A stretch of DNA of 64,000 nucleotides from Cyanosarcina radialis HA8281-LM2 (GTDB lineage: Bacteria > Cyanobacteriota > Cyanobacteriia > Cyanobacteriales > CCAP-1448), in the NCBI GenBank assembly GCA_019359615.1, contig JAHHHA010000013.1:62001-126000 (forward strand). Reading direction: 5' to 3'. Below the pieces are notes generated by a model. The model saw only the letters and a list, made by a program, of their open reading frames with translations, did no database searches and was not told where the DNA came from. A program made the translations under genes and the position numbers. Shown here piece after piece: positions 44,412-52,990 of the stretch. How positions within the stretch are numbered: the stretch's first letter is position 1; each line of letters begins with the position of its first letter.

Positions 44412-45076
44412 CTTAATTTCCAGATGATGCCGTCAGGCATGATGGCATCCGTCCAGGATTCAGTTTCGTCTAAGTTGACTCCCTGAAGGCAAGCGCCAAT
44501 TAGATTAGCTCTTCTCAAGCTGGCATCTTTGAGGTAGGCATTAGTCAGATTGGCACTAGTTAAGTTAGCTTCAGTCAACTCGGTACCGTGTAACTTGGCT
44601 CCCGTCAGATTAGCGCGACTTAAATTAGCTTGATACAGACAGGCAAACTCGAAACGGGCATAACGAAGGTTGGCATAACTGAAGTTAGTTTTACTAGCAC
44701 TGGTTTCAAAGAATTCTGCACAGCTTAAATTTGCCCGACTCAGGTTAGTTTCTTGCAAGCCAGATTCACACAGATCGGCGGCATAGAGATTGGCATTACT
44801 GAGATCGGCTTTGGTTAAGTCTGCCAGATACAAGACTGCTTGACTTAGCTCTGCCCTCCTGAAGTTGGCTCGACACAACCAAGCGTTACGAAGATTAGCT
44901 TCTGCTAATATTGACCTACTCAAGTCAGCCTCACGAAGGTCTGCATAACTCAAATCAACTCCTCGGAGATTGACTTTGCTTAAATTTGCCCCCCGCAAAT
45001 CAACTCGACGAAAATTTCTTTCTCCGGCTTCATATTGGGCTATGAGTTCTTCAGGATTAATAGATTTTAGTTTCAT
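44369..45076 (-). CDS. Pentapeptide-repeat protein
   Basis: 235 aa composed almost wholly of A(D/N)LXX pentapeptides from residue 25 to 215 (e.g. VDLRGANLSKVNLRGVDLSY), predicted to fold as a right-handed quadrilateral beta-helix. No signal peptide, so probably cytosolic. The short N-terminus (INPEELIAQYEAGERNFRRV) is a common lead-in for cyanobacterial members. Some relatives mimic DNA and bind gyrase, but most have no known role. Tail-to-tail overlap with the secreted nuclease-like gene is unusual. Confidence 0.9.
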   Translation of the reverse strand: MKLKSINPEELIAQYEAGERNFRRVDLRGANLSKVNLRGVDLSYADLREADLSRSILAEANLRNAWLCRANFRRAELSQAVLYLADLTKADLSNANLYAADLCESGLQETNLSRANLSCAEFFETSASKTNFSYANLRYARFEFACLYQANLSRANLTGAKLHGTELTEANLTSANLTNAYLKDASLRRANLIGACLQGVNLDETESWTDAIMPDGIIWKLSQGEVSNKPGNGIN

Positions 45077-45219
45077 ATTTTTGATTTTGATAATCGAGCC
45101 TATGATAAGAAATCCTAAGCAAGTTAACGATGGCTTTACTCTTCTAGTAGATCTGACATTATCTCTAGTTTAATAGTAGATAAATAGAAGTTCGATCGCC
45201 TCTAATTCCGGTTAAAGAA

Positions 45220-45489
45220 GCGATCGCAGCATAATATGGAGAATTGTTTTAGCACTCAATAAAATACGGCAAAGGTGTCAGCAATTAACCATCGACAACA
45301 GACTCGATATACTGACTGTCGATTAAATAAGCACCTCTAGTGAAGCGAACGCTCCAATAGCCCCCCGGACGGCGATCGATTACTATCCCCTCTTCCCCCA
45401 CCTGAATGACTTCAGCAGGGCGCAACATGGGCATGGGTTCGGCAGTTTTGACATAAGGAGGCAATGCTACTATCCGCACGCGATCGCCT
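45220..45489. repeat. Direct duplication, copy A (truncated sipA and its downstream flank)
   Basis: 270 bases closely matching copy B at 46274-46549, in the same orientation. The left boundary is a GCGATCGCAGC (HIP1) site and the right boundary is another HIP1-type site (CGATCGCCT). The copies differ at scattered positions and one short indel (TCAACAA). Confidence 0.85.
45285..45488 (-). pseudogene. sipA: 5'-truncated second copy of sipA
   Basis: Reads GDRVRIVALPPYVKTAEPMP then MLRPAEVIQVGEEGIVIDRR, nearly identical to the intact copy, but the first seven codons (MNKEFSI) are missing. An in-frame TGA directly precedes GGC GAT CGC. Translation from the internal GTG at 45479 could still give 64 aa. 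The intact copy's upstream region is replaced, so expression would need a new promoter. I call it a probable pseudogene. Confidence 0.7.
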
Positions 45490-45548
45490 CATCCCCATTA
45501 CTCGATCGAGGACTAGAATAGGATCGATCGCTTCCTCAAGTTTTAACC

Positions 45549-45824
45549 ATGGATGGAACTACTGTAGAACGCCAAAAGCTAATTGAAGCAGTCAGTAACC
45601 TCCCCGATGAGGCTTTGCTCGAACTGGCTAATTTTCTCGACTATCTTCGCTACAAATCAGTCCAACGAAGAAAGCCTAACAATAACGCTACTAGTTTTCT
45701 CTTAGCAGTTGCAGGTTTGGGCAACTCCGGTCAACCAGATGTTTCAGAACGCGATGAGGAGATTCTCAGCCATGAAATCGAGCCGATTTATGGCTGGAAT
45801 CTCAAATCGAGCCATCCTAGATGA
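45549..45824 (+). CDS. Antitoxin of a VapBC-like pair
   Basis: 91 aa. The N-terminal half (RQKLIEAVSNLPDEALLELA, NFLDYLRYKSVQRRK) is the helical/DNA-binding form of DUF2281-like antitoxins common in cyanobacteria. The C-terminal half is acidic (DVSERDEEILSHEIEPIYGW) and would neutralise the toxin. Its stop overlaps the toxin start (ATGA at 45821). It likely represses its own operon. Confidence 0.75.
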   Translation: MDGTTVERQKLIEAVSNLPDEALLELANFLDYLRYKSVQRRKPNNNATSFLLAVAGLGNSGQPDVSERDEEILSHEIEPIYGWNLKSSHPR

Positions 45825-46234
45825 CAGCGATCCTCGATACCAGTTTTTTGTTTGCATTAACTGACCGAAGCGATCGCCACCATCAGCGGGTGTTGGCTAT
45901 TGCCCAAAGCACCAATGAGACGTTTGTGCTACCTGCGATCGTCTTACCTGAAATTTGTTACCTGCTGGCTTCAAGATTGGGACATCAGGTCATGCGTCAC
46001 TTTGTCTCTAGCTTGACCGCTCAAGCTGTTCGGGTTGAATCTGTAACCGCAGAGGATTTGGTACGAGTACGCGAGATTTTAGAGCAATATGCAGACAGTC
46101 AGCTTGATTTTACCGATGCCGCCATCGTTTGTATAGCTGAGAGGCTATCTATTACTCGCGTTTACACGCTCGATCGGCGAGATTTTTCGATTATCCGTCC
46201 CAGGCATTGCGATTATTTTGAATTAGTGCCCTGA
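45821..46234 (+). CDS. PIN-domain ribonuclease toxin (VapC-like)
   Basis: 137 aa. PIN acidic residues lie in AILDTSFLFALTD, VLPEICYLLAS, DFTDAAIVCIAERL and TLDRRDFSII, the four expected positions. The fold cleaves RNA, often tRNA, when released from the antitoxin. Coupled to the antitoxin by a four-base overlap. The last codons (LVP-stop) run into a short fragment matching the ClC gene, so the C-terminus may have been altered by rearrangement. Confidence 0.8.
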   Translation: MTAILDTSFLFALTDRSDRHHQRVLAIAQSTNETFVLPAIVLPEICYLLASRLGHQVMRHFVSSLTAQAVRVESVTAEDLVRVREILEQYADSQLDFTDAAIVCIAERLSITRVYTLDRRDFSIIRPRHCDYFELVP

Positions 46235-46253
46235 ATTACCTGCTGGAGCAATC
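46228..46253. other. Fragment matching the ClC gene
   Basis: GCCCTGAATTACCTGCTGGA followed by GCAA is identical to bases 39799-39822 within the USP region of the ClC gene (LLQQVIQG). It lies between the toxin stop and copy B of the sipA duplication. It marks another recombination joint. Confidence 0.7.
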
Positions 46254-46273
46254 CTTACCCACTAGGTTTCAGT

Positions 46274-46549
46274 GCGATCGCAGCATAATATGGAGAATTG
46301 TTTTAGCACTCAATAAAAACGGCAAAGGTGTCAGCAATTAACCATCAACAATCGACAACAGACTCGATATACTGACTGTCGATTAAATAAGCACCTCTAG
46401 TGAAGCGAACGCTCCAATAGCCCCCTGGACGGCGATCGATTACTATCCCCTCTTCACCCACCTGAATGACTTCAGCAGGACGCAGCATCGGCATGGGTTC
46501 GGCAGTTTTGACATAAGGAGGCAATGCTACTACCCGCACTCGATCGCCT
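46274..46549. repeat. Direct duplication, copy B (intact sipA side)
   Basis: Matches copy A at 45220-45489; contains the 3' part and downstream flank of intact sipA. The two copies bracket the toxin-antitoxin pair. Confidence 0.85.
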
Positions 46550-46569
46550 ATGGAAAATTCTTTGTTCAT
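46345..46569 (-). CDS. sipA: Regulatory protein SipA (NblS-interacting)
   Basis: 74 aa from ATG 46569. Reads MNKEFSIGDRVRVVALPPYV then KTAEPMPMLRP and EGIVIDRRPGGYWSVRF, the SipA/Ssl3451 family (small SH3-like beta barrel). In Synechococcus, SipA binds the kinase NblS and affects its signalling to RpaB/SrrA in high-light and nutrient stress. The second, truncated copy lies 1.06 kb downstream in the same orientation. Confidence 0.85.
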   Translation of the reverse strand: MNKEFSIGDRVRVVALPPYVKTAEPMPMLRPAEVIQVGEEGIVIDRRPGGYWSVRFTRGAYLIDSQYIESVVDC

Positions 46570-46785
46570 TGTCGATCGTCCGTTGTTCTTGACTATTGGG
46601 CGGGCGTTTGCGCCGCGTGCTGGAGGCAATCAGCATAATGATACACCTCGAACCTCCCCAAAAAATTATTTGGCAGCTAGCACTCGATCGAGAACAGGAG
46701 AGACGCTCATTGCCAGCAATAGAGCGCGTTGCTCTCTCGGCGGACAAGCTAAAATTCAAAGCATCAGACGCAACCGCTGGCGCTT

Positions 46786-49700
46786 ATGAATGCTGAAGAA
46801 GCCCTAGAACTGCTCGATACCCTTCTGCCGCAACAGAAGCTCAAAGATATTCACGAACTGGTATTTCGTTACTCTTGGCAAGGATGCACTTATCCTCAAA
46901 TTGCCAAGCAAACAGGCTACAACACCAGTCACATTCGCGATATCGGCTCGGAACTGTGGCAGCATCTCAGCCAAGCGCTGGGGGAAAAAGTAACGAAGAA
47001 AAACGTTCAGATATTACTCCAACAGCGATCTGTTGCCCCGCCAACGATCGATCGCCCCCAACCGCAGACCCAAAACCCTGACAAGCAATACTGGACGGAA
47101 GCGATCGATGTCTCAAACTTCTACGGTCGCCAGGAAGAACTAGAACTTTTAGAGCAGTCGGTGGTTCGGGATGACTGCCGCCTACTCGCCCTCCTGGGGA
47201 TGGGAGGAATAGGCAAAACCGCCCTAGCCGCCAAAGTAGTCGAACGACTCCAAGGGGAGTTTGAGTATGTCATCTGGCAATCTTTACGCAACGCACCACC
47301 CCTGGAATCGGTTTTAGCTAATGCGATTCAAATTCTCTCCGATCGCCAGGAAACTAGACTGCCAGAAACCCTCGACGCTCAATTATCACGGCTGCTGGAG
47401 TATTGTCGCTCCGCCCGCTGCTTGCTAGTTTTAGACAATTTCGATGCCATTCTTGGCAGTAGCGATCTGCTCAAACAGTATCGAGAGGGCTATGAAGATT
47501 ACGGCCGACTCTTAGAACGAGTCGGAACCGAACGCCACCGTAGCTGTTTGTTACTTACCAGTCGGGAGAAACCGAAAAATCTCATTTCCTTAGAAGGCGA
47601 TCTCTTACCCGTGCGCTCGCTCCAGCTAGGAGGGTTGAACTCCCTAGCCGCCCGCAAAATTTTGCAAGCTGCGGGATGCGTTACCCAATCCGAGGCCGAT
47701 TGGACTCGCTCGATCGAACTCTATGCTGGCAATCCTCTAGCGTTAAAAATCGTCTCGACCACCGTGCGAGACTTATTCGATCGCAACCTCAGCCAATTCT
47801 TAGAACAAGGGGCGATCGCTTTTGGCGAAATCGATGTCCTCCTGAGCCAGCAGTTCCAGCGGCTATCGGAGTTAGAACAACAGGTAATGTATTGGCTGGC
47901 GATCGCGCGCGAGCAGGTATCTATGGCTCAATTACAGGCAGATATCGTCCCTCAGCTACCGCTGCCCCAACTTTTAGAAACCTTGCGATCTTTGACAGGG
48001 CGATCGCTAATTGAAACCAGCACCGGAATGTTCGGGTTGCAGCCTGTGGTAATGGAATTCGTTACCGAACGGCTAATCGATCGAGTAGTTGAGGAAATTG
48101 AGACTGGGCAGCTTAACTTATTTCTCAGCCACGCCCTCACTCAAGCCCAAGCCCAAGACTACATCCGAGAAAGTCAGATCCGCACGATTTTAGCGCCCTT
48201 GGCAGCCAGACTGATGGGCTACTTTAGATCCAAAAAGCAGATCGAGGAACGCCTGAATCGCATAGTTAGCAAGCTGCGATCGGAGTTTCCGCACTCAGTT
48301 GGATATGCAGGCGGGAATATTATCAACTTGTTGCATCAACTTCAGATCGATTTGAGCGGCTACGATTTCTCTCATTTGAATATCTGGCAAGCCTATCTTC
48401 AGGATGTGAATCTGCACCAAGTCAACTTGGCCTACACCGATCTGGCTAATTCTGTTTTTACTGAAACCTTTGGTTCCATCCATACAGTCGCCTTCAGCCC
48501 AACGGGTCAGCTTTTGGCGACGGGTGATGCTAATGGCGAAATTCGCCTGATGCAGATGGCCGATCGCCGACATCATTTGACTTGTGTTGGTCACACCAAC
48601 TGGGTTCATACAATAGCCTTCAGCCCGGATGGGCAACGACTTGCTAGTGGCGGTACAGACCAAACGGTAAGGCTTTGGGATGTGCGCACGGGTCAATGCC
48701 TAAAAATTTTACAGGGGCACACCAATTGGGTCTGGGGAGTTGCGTTTAGTTCGGATAGCCAAATCCTCGCCAGTGGTAGTGAAGACAAAACGGTAAAACT
48801 TTGGGATGTGCGCACCGGAGAGTGCTTGAAAACTTTATCAAAGCCAACCAATATCGTCCGGTCAATTGCCTTCAGCCCAGATGGTCAAACAATTGCCAGT
48901 GGCACCGCCTTCCAAGCAATCAGAATATGGGATGTCAGTAGCGGTAGACTCTTGAAAAATCTATTGGGACACACAAATTGGGTGTGGTCTGTTGCGTTTA
49001 GTCCTGACGGTCAGACGCTTGCCAGTGGTTGTGACGATTCAATTGTAAGACTCTGGGATGTTCGCACCGATCGGTGCCTAAAAAGATTTTCGGGACACAG
49101 CAACTCGTTACGGTCAGTGACCTTTAACCCGGATGGTCAACTGCTTGCTAGTGGTAGTACAGACCAAACAGTGAGGATCTGGGATGTTCGCACTGGTCGG
49201 TGTCTAAAAATTTTACAAGGACATACGCATTGGATCTGGGCAGTTGCATTTAGTCCAGATGGTCAAATCCTTGTCAGTGGCAGTGAAGACAAAACGGTAA
49301 AACTTTGGGATGTGCGCACGGGTCAATGCCTGAAAACCTTGTCGGGATATTCTAATCGGATATCGTCAGTTGCCTTTGCTCCCCAATGCGATCTGTCCCC
49401 TTTGGAAATACCTGCAAACTCACGGGATTCTGCGAACAGTGGCGAAGTTTCTCCATTTCAGCAATCTTGCCAAGGGGAGGTCGGAAATCGTCAGGATGTT
49501 CGACTCCTTGCCAGTGCTAGTGACGATCGCATAGTCAGGATATGGGATATCAGAAGTGGTCATTATCTCGATTTGCCAGGGCACACCGATGCGGTGAGAG
49601 CCGTTGCCTTCAGTCCGAACGGCCAAATCCTTGCTAGCGGAAGTGGGAATCACGAGCGAACAATAAGACTGTGGGACGTTAAGACGGGTCAATGTCTCAA

Positions 49701-50442
49701 CACGTTGCAGGGTCATAGCAACGGGATTTGGGCAGTTGCTTTCAATCCCCAAGGCGATATTCTTGCCAGCGGGAGTGATGACCAAACCATAAGGCTTTGG
49801 GATATCAGGACGGGACAGTGCCTCAACACGCTATACGGGCATACTATTTGGGTATGGTCCGTTGCCTTCAATCCCCAAGGCGATATCCTTGCTAGTGCTA
49901 GTACAGATCGAACTGTGAAGCTTTGGGATCTACGCACGGGTGAGTGTCTCAACACGTTGCAGGGTCACACCACTGGAGTTCAGTCAATTGCTTTCAGTTC
50001 AGATGGGCAAACAATTGCCAGTAGTAGTTTCGATCGAACGGTGAGACTTTGGGATGTTCGTACTGGTCAGTGCCTCAAAATTTTACAGGAACACACCAAC
50101 CCGGTTTTGTCCGTTGTCTTCAATCCGACGAATAGTCAAATACTTGCCAGTGGTAGCTTCGATCGAACAGTCAGGTTATGGGATGTGCGCACTGGTCAAT
50201 GCCTCAGCATTTTGCAAGGGCACGCGAGTGGAATTTGGACCGTTGATTTCAGTCCTGATGGTTGCTGGCTAGCGAGTGCTGGTGAAGATGGGACGATTAT
50301 GCTGTGGGATGTCAAGACAGGTGAGTGCCGCAAAACCTTGAGAGCAGCTAAACCCTACGAAGGCACGAACATCACAGGCGTTACAGGTTTAACCGCAGCC
50401 CAAAAAGCCACCTTAAAAGCATTAGGAGCAACAGAACAATAG
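46786..50442 (+). CDS. NB-ARC STAND ATPase with N-terminal HTH and 14 WD40 repeats
   Basis: 1218 aa. Residues 1-85 form a helix-turn-helix of the kind found in vWA-MoxR-associated and cyanobacterial STAND proteins ([20 protein letters not shown]). NB-ARC spans about 110-430: Walker [13 protein letters not shown], Walker [12 protein letters not shown], then sensor [13 protein letters not shown] and [11 protein letters not shown] winged-helix/arm follows to 560. Residues about 565-1190 hold 14 WD40 units ending in LWD/IWD, enough for two seven-bladed propellers. An insert of about 38 residues splits the eighth repeat (49387-49502). STAND proteins assemble on ligand binding. This could act in signalling or defence; the trigger and output are unknown. 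Confidence 0.9.
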   Translation: MNAEEALELLDTLLPQQKLKDIHELVFRYSWQGCTYPQIAKQTGYNTSHIRDIGSELWQHLSQALGEKVTKKNVQILLQQRSVAPPTIDRPQPQTQNPDKQYWTEAIDVSNFYGRQEELELLEQSVVRDDCRLLALLGMGGIGKTALAAKVVERLQGEFEYVIWQSLRNAPPLESVLANAIQILSDRQETRLPETLDAQLSRLLEYCRSARCLLVLDNFDAILGSSDLLKQYREGYEDYGRLLERVGTERHRSCLLLTSREKPKNLISLEGDLLPVRSLQLGGLNSLAARKILQAAGCVTQSEADWTRSIELYAGNPLALKIVSTTVRDLFDRNLSQFLEQGAIAFGEIDVLLSQQFQRLSELEQQVMYWLAIAREQVSMAQLQADIVPQLPLPQLLETLRSLTGRSLIETSTGMFGLQPVVMEFVTERLIDRVVEEIETGQLNLFLSHALTQAQAQDYIRESQIRTILAPLAARLMGYFRSKKQIEERLNRIVSKLRSEFPHSVGYAGGNIINLLHQLQIDLSGYDFSHLNIWQAYLQDVNLHQVNLAYTDLANSVFTETFGSIHTVAFSPTGQLLATGDANGEIRLMQMADRRHHLTCVGHTNWVHTIAFSPDGQRLASGGTDQTVRLWDVRTGQCLKILQGHTNWVWGVAFSSDSQILASGSEDKTVKLWDVRTGECLKTLSKPTNIVRSIAFSPDGQTIASGTAFQAIRIWDVSSGRLLKNLLGHTNWVWSVAFSPDGQTLASGCDDSIVRLWDVRTDRCLKRFSGHSNSLRSVTFNPDGQLLASGSTDQTVRIWDVRTGRCLKILQGHTHWIWAVAFSPDGQILVSGSEDKTVKLWDVRTGQCLKTLSGYSNRISSVAFAPQCDLSPLEIPANSRDSANSGEVSPFQQSCQGEVGNRQDVRLLASASDDRIVRIWDIRSGHYLDLPGHTDAVRAVAFSPNGQILASGSGNHERTIRLWDVKTGQCLNTLQGHSNGIWAVAFNPQGDILASGSDDQTIRLWDIRTGQCLNTLYGHTIWVWSVAFNPQGDILASASTDRTVKLWDLRTGECLNTLQGHTTGVQSIAFSSDGQTIASSSFDRTVRLWDVRTGQCLKILQEHTNPVLSVVFNPTNSQILASGSFDRTVRLWDVRTGQCLSILQGHASGIWTVDFSPDGCWLASAGEDGTIMLWDVKTGECRKTLRAAKPYEGTNITGVTGLTAAQKATLKALGATEQ

Positions 50443-50618
50443 CCGCCACATCTGGACGCTAATTGGCGTTCCGGGGATGGCTGTGGTGGAGACGGCGATC
50501 CGATTTACGAGCGCCACTTGCCCTAGCAATATGTAGCTGAAACTCCAGCCATGTAAGCACGACTAAGCTGCCTCACCTTTAACTGGCATTGCCACCGCAT
50601 TAGAAAGACTCGATCGAT

Positions 50619-51533
50619 CTAAGTTTTCCCCTTTTGACTTTTGACTGGACGCTGAGCTTGCAATGCCCTGAAGCTCTGCCGAAGGGTCGAAGCGTTGACT
50701 TTTGACTTGTTTAACACCCTACGCCCTACAGCCGCTGCTATGGGTCTTAAGCTTTGAACCAACTCCACCATTTCCTCTAAAGATAGGGCTTGACGAGCAT
50801 CAGAAACCGACTTTTCGGGTTCTGGGTGGCATTCAATTATCAAGCCATCGGCTCCACACGCTATGGCAGCTTTAGCTAAATCTGGCACTAATTCTCGCTT
50901 GCCAGCGGCATGAGATGGATCGACGATGACTGGTAAATGGGTAATTTGTTTGAGTGCTACTACCGCCCCTAAATCCAGAACGTTGCGAGTATAAGGATCG
51001 AAACTGCGTATACCTCGTTCGCAAAGAATCACCTGGGAATTGCCGTGACTCAAGATGTATTCGGCGGCGCAGACAAATTCCTCGATCGTCGCGGCTAAAC
51101 CGCGCTTGAGCAATACTGGTTTGTTAACTTCACCCAAAGCTTTGAGCAGATCGAAATTTTGCATATTGCGGCTGCCGACTTGCAGCAGATCTACACTCTC
51201 AGCTATAGCCTCAATTTGGTCGATTGACATCACCTCAGTTACGACTGGCAAACCGTAGCGTCTGCGAACGGCCTTGAGAATCTCTAATCCTGCCAATCCC
51301 AACCCTTGAAATGCGTAGGGGGATGTCCTTGGTTTGTAGACACCCCCCCGTAATGCTTGTATTGGTGCTGTTGCTAGCTGACTGGCGACGGCTTCCATTT
51401 GTTCTAAACTCTCTACCGCGCAAGGACCGCCAATAATCAGCAGATCTTCGCCGCCGACGGTAATATCTGCCGTCAGCTTGATTATCGTTTGGTGGTGAGA
51501 GTGAGATTTAGAGGTCAATTTAGCGTCTAACAT
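50619..51533 (-). CDS. aroF: 3-deoxy-7-phosphoheptulonate (DAHP) synthase
   Basis: 304 aa from ATG 51533, with AAGGAG nine bases upstream. Type I-beta signatures: LLIIGGPCAVES, GGVYKPRTSPYAFQGLG, LLKRGLAATIEEFV, VILCERGIRSFDPYTRNVLD, PVIVDPSHAAGKRELV and GLIIECHPEPEKSVSDARQA. First step of the shikimate pathway. No N-terminal ACT or chorismate mutase domain, so control by an allosteric domain is not evident. Instead the upstream leader looks like an attenuator (see 51565-51687). The last about 25 residues are encoded by low-complexity repeat DNA (TTTTGACTTTTGACT). Confidence 0.93.
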   Translation of the reverse strand: MLDAKLTSKSHSHHQTIIKLTADITVGGEDLLIIGGPCAVESLEQMEAVASQLATAPIQALRGGVYKPRTSPYAFQGLGLAGLEILKAVRRRYGLPVVTEVMSIDQIEAIAESVDLLQVGSRNMQNFDLLKALGEVNKPVLLKRGLAATIEEFVCAAEYILSHGNSQVILCERGIRSFDPYTRNVLDLGAVVALKQITHLPVIVDPSHAAGKRELVPDLAKAAIACGADGLIIECHPEPEKSVSDARQALSLEEMVELVQSLRPIAAAVGRRVLNKSKVNASTLRQSFRALQAQRPVKSQKGKT

Positions 51534-51564
51534 GGGTTTCAACTCCTTAAAAAAAATATAAACA

Positions 51565-51597
51565 ACAAAAAACCCGGAACTTTGACATAGTTCCGGG
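51565..51597 (-). terminator. aroF attenuator terminator hairpin
   Basis: On the minus strand CCCGGAACT pairs with AGTTCCGGG across a seven-base loop, followed by TTTTTTGTTG. It lies 30 bases before the aroF Shine-Dalgarno region. The first arm can alternatively pair with AGTTCTGGG at 51628-51636 (one G-U pair), forming the antiterminator. Confidence 0.85.
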
Positions 51598-51624
51598 CTA
51601 AGTAATCAAGCAGCATGGCTTTAT

Positions 51625-51687
51625 CTACCCAGAACTGTTTCGGGGCCAAAAATAAAAGCCAAAAAACCAACTAGATAAACAAGTCAT
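51625..51687 (-). CDS. aroF leader peptide (attenuation)
   Basis: 20 codons from ATG 51687 to TAG 51625. The peptide begins MTCLSS, continues WFFGFYFW and ends PRNSSG. Seven of eight residues in the middle block are aromatic (four Phe, two Trp, one Tyr), the end products of the pathway aroF starts. The stop codon is next to the antiterminator arm. No strong Shine-Dalgarno sequence. Ribosome stalling at the aromatic codons would free the antiterminator and let transcription continue. Too short for usual gene calling. Confidence 0.8.
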   Translation of the reverse strand: MTCLSSWFFGFYFWPRNSSG

Positions 51688-51883
51688 ACTGCTTTGAGGG
51701 TGCATCTCACTTTTGTAGGGATATGGGAGTCTACAAGGGGAAGTGAGGGCTTTCCGGATTGTAGCAAAAAAAAATTTAGAAGTGTAGAAGTCAGGAGTTT
51801 AGGAGTTCAGGAGTTCAGAATGTCAGTTGTCAGTTGTCATATTGTTTCTGCCGTCTCTCCGCGTCCCCGTGTCTCTCTGCTTT

Positions 51884-51939
51884 TCACCCCATCACCCCAT
51901 CACCCCATCACCCCATCACCCCATCACCCCATCACCCCC
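51884..51939. repeat. 8-bp tandem array (CATCACCC) overlapping lipA 3' end
   Basis: About seven units of CACCCCAT; complementary to the array at 21431. The lipA stop codon (TGA on the minus strand, 51932-51934) is provided by the array. Confidence 0.9.
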
Positions 51940-52834
51940 TCTCCCTTCTGGGATATCGCTGCATCAGTTCTTGGACTTGTTCGGCATGATACGAACTGCG
52001 GGTAAGGGGAGAGGCGACAACTTGCAAAAATCCCAAGGAGTCACCTAGTTCCTGCCAAGCAGCAAATCGATCGGGTGGAATAAAATTATTCACGGCTAAG
52101 TGCTTGCTAGATGGTTGGAGATATTGCCCGATGGTCAAGATATCGCAATCGACTTGGCGCAAATCTCGCATCACTGCTTCCACTTCGGCATCGGTTTCGC
52201 CCAATCCCGCCATTAAACCAGATTTGGTATAAATCCAAGGGGCTAACTCGCGGGTACGCTGTAAAAGTTCGATCGATCGCTGATACTCTCCTTGAGGGCG
52301 AACTCGTTTATACAAGCGCGGCACGGTTTCGGTGTTGTGGTTTAATACTTCCGGTTGAGCTTGGATAATCTCTGCTAACGCCGCCCAGTTGCCGCACAAA
52401 TCGGGGATTAATACCTCGATCGTCGTCTGAGGAGAAATAGCCCGCACGGCTTCGATGCAACGTCTGAATTGCGATGCGCCCCCATCTGATAAATCGTCGC
52501 GGTTGACGGAGGTAATCACTACATGGTTGAGCTTCATCCGCCTGACGGCTTCTGCTAAGCGATGCGGTTCGGTAGGATCTAGCGGTTTTGGTTTTTTCTC
52601 GAAGTCGATATCGCAATAGGGACAAGCCCGCGTGCAAGCTGGCCCCATAATTAAAAACGTTGCTGTCCCTGCATGGAAGCATTCGCCAATGTTGGGGCAA
52701 GATGCCTCTTCACACACGGTATTGAGGCCTAAATCTTGCAATATCTCTTTAACTTTACCGACTCTTTCCCACTGAGGTGCTCTAACTCGCAACCACTCTG
52801 GTTTAACAACCACTCCCAAAAGCTCCACTGACAT
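51932..52834 (-). CDS. lipA: Lipoyl synthase
   Basis: 300 aa. Auxiliary cluster [13 protein letters not shown] (CX4CX5C), radical SAM motif [11 protein letters not shown] (CX3CX2C), the Asn-His-Asn region [20 protein letters not shown] and the C-terminal RSSYHAEQ (fourth auxiliary ligand Ser). It inserts two sulfurs into octanoyl groups on lipoyl domains. Cyanobacteria often have two LipA paralogues. The final residues (YPRRERG) end in a tandem repeat that supplies the stop. Confidence 0.95.
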   Translation of the reverse strand: MSVELLGVVVKPEWLRVRAPQWERVGKVKEILQDLGLNTVCEEASCPNIGECFHAGTATFLIMGPACTRACPYCDIDFEKKPKPLDPTEPHRLAEAVRRMKLNHVVITSVNRDDLSDGGASQFRRCIEAVRAISPQTTIEVLIPDLCGNWAALAEIIQAQPEVLNHNTETVPRLYKRVRPQGEYQRSIELLQRTRELAPWIYTKSGLMAGLGETDAEVEAVMRDLRQVDCDILTIGQYLQPSSKHLAVNNFIPPDRFAAWQELGDSLGFLQVVASPLTRSSYHAEQVQELMQRYPRRERG

Positions 52835-52921
52835 TTGCTCAGTGTTAATCCTAGCAAGTCCAGCCTAGTTTTGAGCTTGATATATTGATATAACAGTAGT
52901 CTCTTCAAGTGAAGTACATAT

Positions 52922-52960
52922 CTTGTGGGATAGGCTTCCAGCCTGTCCCTGTCCCATGAG
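52922..52960. repeat. Dispersed palindromic repeat, copy 3
   Basis: CTTGTGGGATAGGCTTCCAG then CCTGTCCCTGTCCCATGAG, same family as 12643 and 34867. Intergenic, before the membrane-protein gene. Confidence 0.75.
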
Positions 52961-52990
52961 GCAAAATGCTCAGCCCGATCGATACCACTA

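Noticed and set aside
48590-50330. Regularly spaced near-identical DNA repeats resembling a CRISPR array
   Set aside because: They are the coding units of WD40 repeats in one continuous reading frame; spacing is about 126 bases and spacers are not unique.
51694-52048. Two overlapping rightward frames near the lipA 3' end
   Set aside because: They consist mostly of the tandem array and lipA antisense, with no ribosome site.
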